Shown: piece by piece, positions 51,366-61,100 of the stretch
Numbering within the stretch: position 1 is the stretch's first letter
How the letters are laid out: each line of letters starts with the position of its first letter
NCBI RefSeq assembly: GCF_013410775.1
Contig: NZ_JACCFH010000001.1
Span: 3,286,001 to 3,350,000, forward strand
DNA from: Sphaerotilus montanus
Lineage (GTDB): Bacteria > Pseudomonadota > Gammaproteobacteria > Burkholderiales > Burkholderiaceae_C
Reading direction: 5' to 3'
DNA length: 64,000 nucleotides
Made by a program: the position numbers and the translations under genes
Notes under the pieces: generated by a model
Database searches by the model: none
Told to the model about the DNA's origin: nothing
Seen by the model: the letters and a program-made list of their open reading frames with translations, nothing else

Positions 51366-52803
51366 TCCAGCGCCACCACTGCAGGCGCAGCCAGTCGGCC
51401 ACCCGGCTGCCCAGCGCCACCAGCCGGCTCTGCCGCCCGACTTCGATGCGGGCGACCCCCGTCAGTCCGGGGCGCAGGACCGACGCGCCAGCCTGTGCGC
51501 CGGGCTGCAGCCGGGCCTCGACCTCGAACACGTTCGCGCCCTCCACCACGTGTGCTGCCGGCTGCACCCGCTCCACCTGCAGCGCCAGCGTGTCCCACGG
51601 CAGTGCCGACAGCGCCAGCCGCGCCGGCTGTCCGGGCCGCACGGCGTCGATGTCGCGTTCGTCGATCTCGATCACCACCCGCGGCGCCTGGTCCGGCATC
51701 AGGCGCATGAGCGTGTCGCCGCGCCGCACCGGCATGCCGACCGAGCGCGTCAGGTCGCCCTCCAGCACCAGTGCATCCATCGGGGCCTCGATGCGCGTGC
51801 GGCCGAGTTCGCGCCGCACCTGCTGCAGCTGCGCGCCGACCTCGTCGCTGCGGGCGAGCTGCACGCCCATCTGCGCCCGGTCCGAGCGGGCGAGGGCGGC
51901 CATGTAGGCGTTCTGGTGCCGGGCGATCTCGCTTTCCAGGCGGCGGGCATCGACTTCCAGGTCCTGCGGTGCCAGTTCCAGCAGCGGCTGCCCGGCGCGT
52001 ACCTGGTCGCCCGGTCGGGCGTGGACCGCCTGCAGGAAGCCGTCGGCGGGCGCCGTGAGACTGCGCTCCTGCTGGCCATCCAGCCGTGCCCGGCCCCCGA
52101 GTTCGTGCGTGACCGGCCACAGCAGCCACCCGGCCGCGAGCATGGCCAGACCGCCGCCCAGCCCGCGGCGCAGCCGGGACGACCGCTGCCAGCGCTGCGA
52201 CACGTGCTGGGTGGCGCGTTGCCACAGTGGCTGTTCGTGGCGGTGCAGCAGGTCGAGCCACGGCGCCATCAGCGCGAGCTGGTGCGCCAGGGTCTCGGGG
52301 TCGAAGCGGGCGAGTGCCTGCGGGTCGCGCCAGCACAGCGTGAGGGCGCCGACGACGCGGCCGCAGGCGTGCAGCGGCAGGCTGGCGACCGCGCCCAGGT
52401 CACCGCCTGCGGGCTGGACCAGCGCGGCATGGGCCAGCGTGATGCGGGGCGGGCTGCCAGCAGGCTCCGGACAGCGCACCAGCCCCCCCTGGTCGATGCA
52501 CTCGTCCATCGCGGCCTCGAACGCGCGTGTCGCCCGCACCGCGCCGGCCTCGTCCCCCAGCGCGCCAGGGTTGGAGACGGCCCGCAGGTGGCTGCGCTGC
52601 CGCTGCCACCAGCCCAGCGCCACCTGGGCACAGCCGAAGCTGGCGGCCAGGTCTGAAACAAGTTGTATTCCTGCCGGACCGAAGCGGTCCTGCGACATCA
52701 GGCTGGCTTGCCAGGCGACGAGCTGCGTCAGCGCGGGCGGGCCATTGGTGTTCGCGGGATCACGTGCCGTGGTGGTGCGGTGGTCGGACAGGGAACGCGT
52801 CAT
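51358..52803 (-). CDS. GAF-domain HlyD-type membrane protein, first gene of the operon
   Basis: The 481-residue protein starts at 52803 (MTRSLSDHRTTTARD). A GAF-like cytoplasmic domain (about 30-195) contains LVSDLAASFGCAQVALGWW and GDLGAVASLPLHACGRVVGALTLCW. A membrane helix (about 235-255, LGGGLAMLAAGWLLWP) is followed by an HlyD-like periplasmic arm with ADGFLQAVHARPGDQVRAGQPL, a coiled-coil hairpin and a returning lipoyl half. GAF domains bind small ligands, so this may be the sensing or gating part of the export machinery. A hairpin lies four bases before the ATG and a CRP-type site about 67 bases before it. Confidence 0.87.
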   Translation of the reverse strand: MTRSLSDHRTTTARDPANTNGPPALTQLVAWQASLMSQDRFGPAGIQLVSDLAASFGCAQVALGWWQRQRSHLRAVSNPGALGDEAGAVRATRAFEAAMDECIDQGGLVRCPEPAGSPPRITLAHAALVQPAGGDLGAVASLPLHACGRVVGALTLCWRDPQALARFDPETLAHQLALMAPWLDLLHRHEQPLWQRATQHVSQRWQRSSRLRRGLGGGLAMLAAGWLLWPVTHELGGRARLDGQQERSLTAPADGFLQAVHARPGDQVRAGQPLLELAPQDLEVDARRLESEIARHQNAYMAALARSDRAQMGVQLARSDEVGAQLQQVRRELGRTRIEAPMDALVLEGDLTRSVGMPVRRGDTLMRLMPDQAPRVVIEIDERDIDAVRPGQPARLALSALPWDTLALQVERVQPAAHVVEGANVFEVEARLQPGAQAGASVLRPGLTGVARIEVGRQSRLVALGSRVADWLRLQWWRWNG

Positions 52804-52807
52804 GGCA

Positions 52808-52832
52808 AACCGCCGGGCAGGACCCGGCGGTT
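52808..52832 (-). promoter_or_regulatory. Hairpin next to the start codon of the GAF-HlyD operon
   Basis: AACCGCCGGG and CCCGGCGGTT form a perfect ten-base-pair stem with a five-base loop, ending four bases before the ATG at 52803. The GGCGG that could act as ribosome-binding site is inside the stem, so translation may be reduced until the hairpin opens. Confidence 0.6.
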
Positions 52833-52869
52833 GAGAAGTGCGAAAAATCGGGCCAACCCATTCTAAAGG

Positions 52870-52885
52870 TGTGAAATACATCACA
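52870..52885. promoter_or_regulatory. CRP/FNR-family site TGTGA-N6-TCACA
   Basis: TGTGAAATACATCACA has both CRP half-sites perfectly matched with a six-base centre. It lies 67-82 bases before the GAF-HlyD start. A minus-strand TAGAAT at 52865-52860 next to it could be a -10; the site would then overlap the promoter core. The regulator could be a CRP, Vfr or Clp-type protein. Confidence 0.65.
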
Positions 52886-52900
52886 ACCTTTGCATTGCCT

Positions 52901-52927
52901 TGCGAAACGGGAAAGAACCGTTTCGCA
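52901..52927. repeat. Inverted repeat between phoX and the GAF-HlyD operon
   Basis: TGCGAAACGG and CCGTTTCGCA form a perfect ten-base inverted repeat around GAAAGAA. On the minus strand it is 25-51 bases after the phoX stop and could terminate phoX, but no T run follows; it could also be a protein site of the secretion operon. Confidence 0.6.
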
Positions 52928-52951
52928 GGCTGGCCGCCCGATTCCCGACAC

Positions 52952-55183
52952 TCAGGTGCCGATGCGTCCGCCGTCGTTCTTCGTGATGACGATGGTGGCC
53001 GAGCGGGGACGCTTGCCAGCGCCGTAGCCGGCGTTCGACGGCCACTGGCTGGTGTACTTCGTCGGGTCGGCGATGTCGGCCATCTTCGTGCCTTCACCCG
53101 GGTGCTGGATGTTGATGAACATCGTCTTGCCGTCCGGTGTCTCGACCAGACCGGTGATCTCGCAGTCCTTCGGGCCGACCAGGAAGCGCTTGAGCGTGTC
53201 GGCGGTCGGCGCCTTGCCGATGAAGGTGTCGACGCTCAGCGCGGAGCTGTGCGGCAGCGTCTTCTTCGTGCCATCGCCGACCGTGCCGGGAATGCCGGCC
53301 AGCATCATGCAGTTGGTCACGTCGGTGTAGGCGCCGTCGTCGGTCTGGATCCAGCAGATGCCGGTCGACTTGCTGAACACCAGGCCGTCCGGGCTGGAGA
53401 AGTCCTGGTCAGCAGTCAGGTTCGACAGGTTCACCAGGCCGGTGTCCGCGTCCGACTGGGCGCCGAACACGTACACGTCCCAGGTGAAGGTCAGGGCGGC
53501 GGCGCTGCCACCGGCATCCTTGAGGCGCAGGATGTGGCCGTTCGGGTTGCCTTGCTGCGAGGTCGTGCCCTTCATGTCCGTGTAGGCGCGCGGGTTGGCG
53601 CTGTCCGGGGCGAGCTGGGTGCTGCTGCCGGCGGTCGGGGCGACGCGGCGGTTGCTGTTGTTGGTCAGCGTGAAGTAGACCTCGCCGGACGTCGGGTGCG
53701 TTGCGCACCACTCCGGGCGGTCCATCTTCGTGGCGCCGACGGCGTCACCGGCCAGGCGGCTGTTGACGCGGATGTCGGCTTCGTCGGCGAAGGCGTAGGC
53801 GGTGTAGGTGGTCGGGATGGTGGCCTTGCTCAGCTCGATCCACTGGCCGGTGCCGTCGGCGGCGAACTTGGCGACATAGAGCTTGCCGTTGTCCAGGTAC
53901 TTGGCGCCGGTGGCCAGGCGGTCGGTCGGGTTGGCGTCGGCGGCGGACCAGGCGGTGTCGGAGACGAACTTGTAGATGTACTCGTTGCGCGCGTCGTCGC
54001 CCATGTAGACGGCCAGCTTCTCGCCCGCCTTCGGCAGCGAGAATGCGGCGCTTTCGTGCGCAAAGCGGCCCAGGCCGGTGCGCTTGACCATGCGGCTCGT
54101 CGCCTTGTAGGGGTCCATCTCGACGATGTAGCCCATGCCGTTCAGCTCGTTGCGGTAGTCGTCGGTGCCGTCGGCCGAGGTGCCGGTCTTGGCATTGATC
54201 CAGCGGGCGTAGATGTCGGCGGTGCCGGCGGTTTCCCAGCCGTGGCGCGACGCGGCGCCTTCGGCGCGGCCATAGCGGTTCAGCGCGACGACCGACTTGT
54301 CGTTGCCGCGGGCCAGGTTGTCGCCGGCCGGACGGGTGAAGTAGCCGAACCAGTTCTCTTCGCCGGACAGGAAGCTGCCCCACGGCGTCTTGCCGGTGCC
54401 GCAGTTGTTCAGCGTGCCGCGGGTGCGGGTGCCGTCGATCGAGTACTTGGTCTTCAGCAGCGTGTGGCCTTTGGCCGGGCCGCTGATGTCGACTTCGGTC
54501 AGCGCGGTGATGCGGCGGTTGAAGGCCGAGTTCTGGACATAGGCCCAGGCGCTGCCGGTCTTCTTCATCTCGACGACCGAGACGCCGTGGATGGCGACTT
54601 CCTTGTCCACTTCGGTGGCCGGACGCGGCAGGGTCTTGGTGCCACCGTTGGCGTGCAGGAAGAACGACGACAGCGTCTCGTCGGTCGTGGCTTCGTGGTT
54701 CATGGCGATCAGGCCACGGTCCGAGGCGGTGGTCGAGGCCGAGCCATCGCTGCCCAGGCTGAACCACTCCATGCCGTCGTGGTGGTCGCCGGCGCGGTTG
54801 CCGTAGTCGGTGTCGGTGCCGTCGTTCTTGTAGGCAGCGGTCGAGGCGGTCAGCGGATCGCCGAGCGCGTAGACGACAGTGGCGGTGTAGCCGGCGGCCA
54901 GCGTGACCTTGTCGGCCATGCCCTTGGGCACGGCGGTGAAGCCGAGCTTGGACAGCGCGCCGGTGTCGACCACAGGCGTCGCCACGGCGTCATCACCACC
55001 GCCGCAAGCGGCCAGACCGAGGCTGCCGAAGACGGCGGTGGCGGCCGTGCCCACGCCACTGCGCAGCAGGCCACGGCGGCTCAGCCGTGCGTCGAGCACC
55101 GAGGAGAAATGCGGGTTGGCGCTGGTGTTGCTGTCTTCTTCGGCGCGGGCGGCGAGGTGGCTGAGGTCGATGGGCTGTTGCAT
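52952..55183 (-). CDS. phoX: PhoX-family alkaline phosphatase, Tat exported
   Basis: The 743-residue protein matches PhoX phosphatases, calcium/iron enzymes that release phosphate from organic esters outside the cytoplasm. The leader has the twin-arginine motif LSRRGLLRSG (R36, R37) and a lipobox-like GLAAC ending at C60, so it may be a Tat-exported lipoprotein. Family blocks include HDGMEWFSLG, LNNCGTGKTPWGSFLSGEEN with the metal-site cysteine, DRPEWCATHPTSGEVYFTLTNN and NPNGHILRL. The ATG at 55183 has a GGAG box; the open frame upstream is non-coding. A candidate Pho box lies 57-74 bases before the start. TatA is encoded at the left end of the window. Confidence 0.93.
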   Translation of the reverse strand: MQQPIDLSHLAARAEEDSNTSANPHFSSVLDARLSRRGLLRSGVGTAATAVFGSLGLAACGGGDDAVATPVVDTGALSKLGFTAVPKGMADKVTLAAGYTATVVYALGDPLTASTAAYKNDGTDTDYGNRAGDHHDGMEWFSLGSDGSASTTASDRGLIAMNHEATTDETLSSFFLHANGGTKTLPRPATEVDKEVAIHGVSVVEMKKTGSAWAYVQNSAFNRRITALTEVDISGPAKGHTLLKTKYSIDGTRTRGTLNNCGTGKTPWGSFLSGEENWFGYFTRPAGDNLARGNDKSVVALNRYGRAEGAASRHGWETAGTADIYARWINAKTGTSADGTDDYRNELNGMGYIVEMDPYKATSRMVKRTGLGRFAHESAAFSLPKAGEKLAVYMGDDARNEYIYKFVSDTAWSAADANPTDRLATGAKYLDNGKLYVAKFAADGTGQWIELSKATIPTTYTAYAFADEADIRVNSRLAGDAVGATKMDRPEWCATHPTSGEVYFTLTNNSNRRVAPTAGSSTQLAPDSANPRAYTDMKGTTSQQGNPNGHILRLKDAGGSAAALTFTWDVYVFGAQSDADTGLVNLSNLTADQDFSSPDGLVFSKSTGICWIQTDDGAYTDVTNCMMLAGIPGTVGDGTKKTLPHSSALSVDTFIGKAPTADTLKRFLVGPKDCEITGLVETPDGKTMFINIQHPGEGTKMADIADPTKYTSQWPSNAGYGAGKRPRSATIVITKNDGGRIGT

Positions 55184-55239
55184 GGGTGCTCCGTGGCGCG
55201 TGGCAGAAATTGTGACTTTCCGCATCCTCTGCGGCCACT

Positions 55240-55257
55240 GTGAAATCCGCATGACAG
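55240..55257 (-). promoter_or_regulatory. Candidate Pho box upstream of phoX
   Basis: On the minus strand CTGTCATGCGGATTTCAC resembles the PhoB box: the first repeat CTGTCAT is perfect, the second is weaker. It is 57-74 bases before the phoX start, where a PhoB activation site would be expected. Confidence 0.5.
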
Positions 55258-55334
55258 CATCAAGGCAGATCGGTGACAGCCTGTCCGCCGGACAATGGAC
55301 GCCTGTTCCACTGCTGCCCCGGGCCACCACTGCC

Positions 55335-55574
55335 ATGACTGTCGACGCGCGCACTGCTGCTTCCACCTCTTCCTTGCCAGGCCGACGTCTGGCCGGTGCC
55401 GCCGTGCTGGCGGCCACGTTCGCCCTGGGCGGCTGCGGCGTGATGGCCGTGGCCGGTGCCACCGCCGGGGCCGCGATCTCCATCACGGGGGCGGTCGTCT
55501 CCACCGGCGTCAAGGTCACCGGCAAGGTGATCGAGAAGACGATCGATGTGGTGACGCCGTCCAGCGGCGACTGA
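55335..55574 (+). CDS. Small Gly/Val-rich lipoprotein
   Basis: The 79-residue product has a lipoprotein signal (AATFALGGC, cysteine near residue 34). A short Ala/Gly/Val-rich tail follows (VAGATAGAAISITGAVVSTG, then KVTGKVIEKTIDVVTP). Short lipoproteins with this VxGxxV pattern are common and unassigned. The ATG at 55335 is used; one at 55251 in the same frame would give an over-long lead. It is divergent from phoX, so the Pho box region could serve both, and it converges with uvrD. Confidence 0.6.
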   Translation: MTVDARTAASTSSLPGRRLAGAAVLAATFALGGCGVMAVAGATAGAAISITGAVVSTGVKVTGKVIEKTIDVVTPSSGD

Positions 55575-55593
55575 TCTCGCCGCCAGAGGCCGA

Positions 55594-57969
55594 TCAGTCG
55601 ATCGGCGTCAGCTTGGCGACGCTGAGCGCCAGCCACTTGGTGCCGTGGCGGCCGAAATTGACCTGGGCGCGGGCGTCGGCTCCCTTGCCTTCCAGCGCCA
55701 GCACCACGCCCTCGCCGAACTTGTTGTGGAAGACCGCCTGTTTCGGCCGCAGACCATGGCCGGAGGACTCGGCCGCACTGCGCGCCATCGCCGCCGGCAC
55801 GGGAGATGCCCACGAGGGCGGTGGTGCCGGTGCCGGTGTCCACGCCGGCCGTGACGGCGCGCCGTAGCCGCCACCAAAGCCCGCACCCGACCCGAAGGCC
55901 TGCCGCTTCGGCGTGAGCCACTTCAGCGCTTCCTCGGGCAGCTCGTCCAGGAAGCGGCTCTTCACGTTGTAGCGCGTCTGGCCGTGCAGCATGCGCGTCT
56001 GGCTGTGGCTGATGTAGAGCCGCTGGCGGGCGCGGGTGATCGCGACGTACATCAGCCGGCGCTCTTCCTCCAGCCCGTCGGCCTCGGTGACCGAGTTCTC
56101 GTGCGGGAACAAGCCTTCTTCCAGCCCGGTGATGAAGACCGCGTCGAACTCCAGCCCCTTGGCGGCGTGGACCGTCATCATCTGCACGGCGTCCTGCCCG
56201 GCCTGCGCCTGGTTGTCACCGGCTTCCAGCGCGGCGTGGGTCAGGAAGGCGGCCAGCGGTGACAGGATCTCGCCCGTCTCCGCGTCCGGCAGCAGCTCGC
56301 TGGCCGTCGGTCCGGTCTGGCCCATCTCGTCCACCGGCAGCGCCACCGCGTCCTTGCCGAAGCCCTCGATCGTGACAAACGCTTCCGCCGCGTTGACGAG
56401 TTCCTCCAGGTTCTCGATGCGGTCCTGGCCTTCCTTCTCGGTGCGGTAGAAGTCGATCAGCCCGCTGGCGGCGAGCACCTGCTCGATGATCACGCGCAGC
56501 GTCTGGCCCTGGGTGCTGGCGCGCAGGCCGTCGATCAGGCGGTTGAAGGCGGCGACCTTGGCGCCCGCCGTGCCACCCAGGCCGCTGACGCCCTGGTACA
56601 GGCTGCGGCCGCTGGCGCGGGCGACCTCCTGCAACTGCTCGACCGAGCGCGTGCCGATGCCGCGGGCGGGGAAGTTGACGACACGCAGGAAGCTGGTGTC
56701 GTCGTTCGGGTTCTCGATCAGGCGCAGGTAGGCCAGCGCGTGTTTCACCTCGGCGCGCTCGAAGAAGCGCAGGCCGCCATACACGCGGTAGGGCACGCCC
56801 GCATTGAACAGCGCCGATTCGATCACCCGCGACTGCGCATTGCTGCGGTAGAGCAGGGCGCATTCCGAGCGCGCCATGCCACCCCGGTGCAACTGCTGCA
56901 GCTCCTCCAGCAGCCACGCCGCTTCCGCGAAATCGCTCGTCGCTTCGTAGATCCGCACCGGCTCGCCCGGCCCGGCCTCGGTGCGCAGGTTCTTGCCCAG
57001 CCGCCCGGTGTTGCGCGAGATCAGCGCGTTGGCGGAGTCGAGGATGTTGCCGAAGCTGCGGTAATTGCGTTCCAGCTTGATCAGCCTGGCGACCCGGAAC
57101 TCGCGCTCGAAGTCGGCCATGTTGCCCACGCGGGCGCCGCGGAAGGCGTAGATGCTCTGGTCGTCATCGCCGACGGCGAACACCGCGCATGGCACATCCC
57201 CCTGCGCCGGATCGCCCGCGAACATCTTCAGCCAGGCGTACTGCAGCCGGTTGGTGTCCTGGAACTCGTCGACCAGGATGTGCTGGAAGCGGTGGCGGTA
57301 GTGCTGGCGCAGCGCGGCATCGTCGCGCATCAGCTCGTAACTGCGCAGCATCAGCTCGGCGAAGTCGACCACGCCCTCGCGCTGGCACTGGTCCTCGTAG
57401 GCCTGGTAGATCTCGGCGAGCTTCTGGCTGTGCGGGTCGTGCACGTCCACGTCCTTCGGGCGCTTGCCTTCTTCCTTGGCGCCGGCGATGAACCAGGCGA
57501 CCTGCTTCGGGACAAACCGCTCCTCGTCGAGCTTCATGCCCTTGATGACCCGCTTGACCGCGCTGAGCGAGTCGCCGCTGTCGAGGATCTGGAACGACTG
57601 CGGCAGGCCGGCCTGTTTCCAGTGCGCGCGCAGGAAGCGGTTGCACAGGCCGTGGAAGGTGCCGATCCACATGCCGCGCACATTGAACGGGAGCATCGCG
57701 CCGAGCCGCGTGAGCATCTCCTTGGCGGCCTTGTTCGTGAAGGTCACCGCCATCAGCCCGCCCGGCGAGACCTGGCCGGTCTGCAGCAGCCAGGCGATGC
57801 GGGTGGTCAGCACACGGGTCTTGCCCGATCCGGCGCCCGCCAGGATGAGCCCCGGCTCGGGCGGCAGCGTGACCGCGGCGAGCTGTTCGGGGTTGAGGTT
57901 GGCGAGCAGGCGGGACGACACCGGCGCGGCGGGGTCGTGGGGCATCGGGGAGTCCGGGGATTCGTGCAT
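55594..57969 (-). CDS. uvrD: UvrD/PcrA-type DNA helicase
   Basis: The 791-residue superfamily 1A helicase unwinds DNA 3' to 5' in nucleotide excision and mismatch repair. It has the Q motif LNPEQLAAVTLPPEP, Walker A GAGSGKT, motif Ia TFTNKAAKEM, DEFQDTN, GDDDQSIYAFRGA, and the late TVHAAKGLEFDAVFITGLEEG and VAITRARQRLYI. The C-terminus ends with a Tudor-like FGEGVVLALEGKG segment, known in PcrA/UvrD to contact RNA polymerase. Start at 57969 or the methionine eight codons later are both possible. It is monocistronic between a small lipoprotein and the copper-radical oxidase gene. Confidence 0.95.
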   Translation of the reverse strand: MHESPDSPMPHDPAAPVSSRLLANLNPEQLAAVTLPPEPGLILAGAGSGKTRVLTTRIAWLLQTGQVSPGGLMAVTFTNKAAKEMLTRLGAMLPFNVRGMWIGTFHGLCNRFLRAHWKQAGLPQSFQILDSGDSLSAVKRVIKGMKLDEERFVPKQVAWFIAGAKEEGKRPKDVDVHDPHSQKLAEIYQAYEDQCQREGVVDFAELMLRSYELMRDDAALRQHYRHRFQHILVDEFQDTNRLQYAWLKMFAGDPAQGDVPCAVFAVGDDDQSIYAFRGARVGNMADFEREFRVARLIKLERNYRSFGNILDSANALISRNTGRLGKNLRTEAGPGEPVRIYEATSDFAEAAWLLEELQQLHRGGMARSECALLYRSNAQSRVIESALFNAGVPYRVYGGLRFFERAEVKHALAYLRLIENPNDDTSFLRVVNFPARGIGTRSVEQLQEVARASGRSLYQGVSGLGGTAGAKVAAFNRLIDGLRASTQGQTLRVIIEQVLAASGLIDFYRTEKEGQDRIENLEELVNAAEAFVTIEGFGKDAVALPVDEMGQTGPTASELLPDAETGEILSPLAAFLTHAALEAGDNQAQAGQDAVQMMTVHAAKGLEFDAVFITGLEEGLFPHENSVTEADGLEEERRLMYVAITRARQRLYISHSQTRMLHGQTRYNVKSRFLDELPEEALKWLTPKRQAFGSGAGFGGGYGAPSRPAWTPAPAPPPSWASPVPAAMARSAAESSGHGLRPKQAVFHNKFGEGVVLALEGKGADARAQVNFGRHGTKWLALSVAKLTPID

Positions 57970-58175
57970 CGGGAAATTCTACGTGGCGGGTCTGAATGGC
58001 CCGGTCATCGGGCGGCCGATGGCCCGCAACTGCACAAGTCGGGCGGACACGGGCGGTTCCGGTGTGGCGGACACCTGCGAATGCGGGTGCGCACGGCGCC
58101 GCCGGCAGGGTGTTCATTTCGTACCATTAAACACAATTAGAAACAAATAGCCGCGCCGCCGCCGGCTCCGCCACC

Positions 58176-61100
58176 ATGAACCTTCCGTGCTCTTCCTGGC
58201 GCCTGCCGAGGCGCATGCTGCTGCTGACCGCCACGGCGGCACTGCTGGCGTGCAACAGCGAGGAGCCTGACGCGACCAACGCGACCGGGACGGCATCGAC
58301 CACCGCACCGCTGGTCCGCCGCCAGGCGCTGGCCGCCGTGCAGCCGAATCTGGCGCGCTGGTCGGCGGTCAAGACCTTGCCGCTGGTGCCGGTGTCGGCG
58401 GCCAACCTGCCGGACGGGCGGCTGCTGATGTGGTCGGCCGAGGAGAAGTTCAGCTTCGGCGGGTCGGGCCGCACCTACAGCCTGACCTTCGATCCACGCA
58501 GTGAGGCGGTGTCGGAGCGGCTGGTGTCCGAGACCGGCCACGACATGTTCTGCCCCGGCACGACCAACCTCGCCGACGGGCGGATCCTGGTCAACGGCGG
58601 GCTGGATTCCGCCAAGACCTCGATCTTCAACCCTGCCACCGGCATGTGGACGGCCGGCGCGCTGATGAACATCCCGCGCGGCTACCAGGCCAACACGCTG
58701 CTGCCGGACGGTGGCGTGCTGACGCTGGGCGGCTCGTGGAGCGGTGGCGTCGGCAACAAGCATGGGGAGGTCTGGACCGAGGCGGGTGGCTGGCGGCGCC
58801 TGAGCGGGGTGCCGATCGACTCCTTCCTCTCGCCCGACCCGTCGCGCAACTTCGGTGGTGACTCGCATTTCTGGCTGATCCCTGCCGGCAACGGCCGTGT
58901 CTTCCACGCCGGTCCCGGCGTCAACATGCACTGGATCGACGCCCGCGGCACCGGCTCGGTCACCCCCGCCGGACGGCGTGGCGACGACGAGTTCAGCGTC
59001 AGCGGCAACACGGTGATGTACGACGCCGGCAAGGTGCTCAAGACCGGCGGCGGCCCCGGCTACGACAGCGTCCAGGCCAATGCCAACAGCTACGTGATCG
59101 ACCTGAACGGCGGCGTCACGGTGCGCAAGCTGCCGCCGATGGCCTACCGGCGGGCCTTCCACAACAGCGTGGTGCTGCCGAACGGGCAGGTGGTCATCCT
59201 CGGCGGCCAGACCTTCGCGGTCGGCTTCTCGGACGCCAACTCGGTGCTCGCGCCCGAACTCTGGGATCCCGAGACCGAGGCGTTCACGACGCTGCCCGCG
59301 ATGGCCGTGCCGCGCAACTACCACAGCGTCGCGCTGCTGCTGCCCGATGGCCGCGTGCTGTCGGCGGGGGGCGGGCTGTGCGGCGCAGGCTGCGCGGCCA
59401 ACCACCCGGACCTGCAGATTCTCAGTCCGCCCTACCTGTCCAATGCCGACGGCACGCCTGCCGTCCGCCCGGTCATCACCGCCGCGCCGACCGTGGCCGG
59501 CCATGGCCAGACCATCGAGGTCACGACCGACAGCGCGGTGAGCGCGTTCGCGCTGGTGCGCCAGTCGTCGACCACCCACACCGTCAACAACGACCAGCGC
59601 CGCTTGCCGCTGGCCTTCCGCGCGCTGGGCGGCAACCGCTACGCGGTGGACGTGCCGACCAATGGCGGCCTGGCACTGCCGGGCCAGTGGATGCTGTTCG
59701 CGCTGAACGCGGCCGGCACGCCCTCGGTGTCCACGCTGCTGCGCCTGACGCTGGACGGCAGCCCGCAGCTCGCGCCCGTCACCGACCAGGCGTCGACCAC
59801 CGCCGGCCCGGTCGGCTTCACGCCGCAGGTCACGCTGCCCGCGGGCACGGTCGCCAGCTGGCGCGCCACCGGCTTGCCGGCCGGCACCACCATCGATCCG
59901 GTCACCGGCCGCATCAGCGGCACGCCCACCACCGCCGGCACCTTCCGCGTCACGGTCTTCGCCAGCGCCGGCGGGCGCACCGTCTCGACCGACTTCGTCT
60001 GGACCATCAGCCACCCGGCCGCCACCCGCTACGTGCGGCTGGAGGCGCTGTCCGAGGTCAATGGCAACCCGTGGTCGTCCGCGGCCGAGATCGAGCTGCT
60101 CGGCGCCGACGGCCGCCCGCTGCCCCGCACCGGCTGGACCGCCACCGCCGACAGCGCCGAGACGGCCGGCGAGGATGGCCGCGCCGCCAACGTCCTCGAT
60201 GGCAACCCGGCCACGATCTGGCACACCACCTGGAGTGCGTCGACCGCGCCGATGCCGCACTGGATCGTGCTCGACCTGCAGCGCGGCACCGAGGTCACCG
60301 GCCTGCGCTACCTGCCGCGCAGCAACATGCCCAACGGCACCATCCGCCAGTTCCGGGTCCTGCTCAGCGCCGATGGCGTCAACTGGGGCCCGCCGGTGGC
60401 CAGCGGCGATTTCACGCAGCTGGATGCCAGCGCGACGGCCGAGAAGACCGTCCACTTCGAGAACGTCGCCCGTGGCCGCGCCGCGGGCCAGTCCTCGCAG
60501 TTCGACGTGGGCGCCGCCGGTCGCGCGGTCGATGGCAACACCGATGGCAACTGGGCGGGCAACTCGGTGTCCCACACCCAGTCCGAGGCGAACGCGTGGT
60601 GGGCGGTCGATCTCGGCCGCGCGCACGACCTGCACGCCATCCGGCTCTGGAACCGCACCGACTGCTGCGCCGACCGGCTGACGAACTTCCACGTCTTCGC
60701 CTCCGACACGCCGATGACCGGCCGCACGCTGGCCGCGCTGCTGGCCGACACCACCGTCTGGCGCCGCAGCGTCACGACCACCGCGCCGCGCGCCCTGCGC
60801 CTGGACGCGCTCGGCGCCCGCGGCCGCCACGTGCGGGTGCAGCTGGCCGGCACCAGCTTCCTGCAGCTCGCCGAGGTCGAGGTCCATGGCCGACCTGCGG
60901 CCGACACGCCGCCACCGGTCACGCTGCCGACGCTGCAGCCCGTGACCGTGGCGCCGGTCGCGGCGGGCGGCACCGTGTCGTGGACCGCGGCGCCCTCGCT
61001 GGCCGGCACCTACACCTACCAGTGGGATTTTGGCGATGGCACGCCCGTGAGCGCCTGGTCCGCGTCGCCGAGCGCCAGCCACGCCTTTGCGGCAGCCGGC

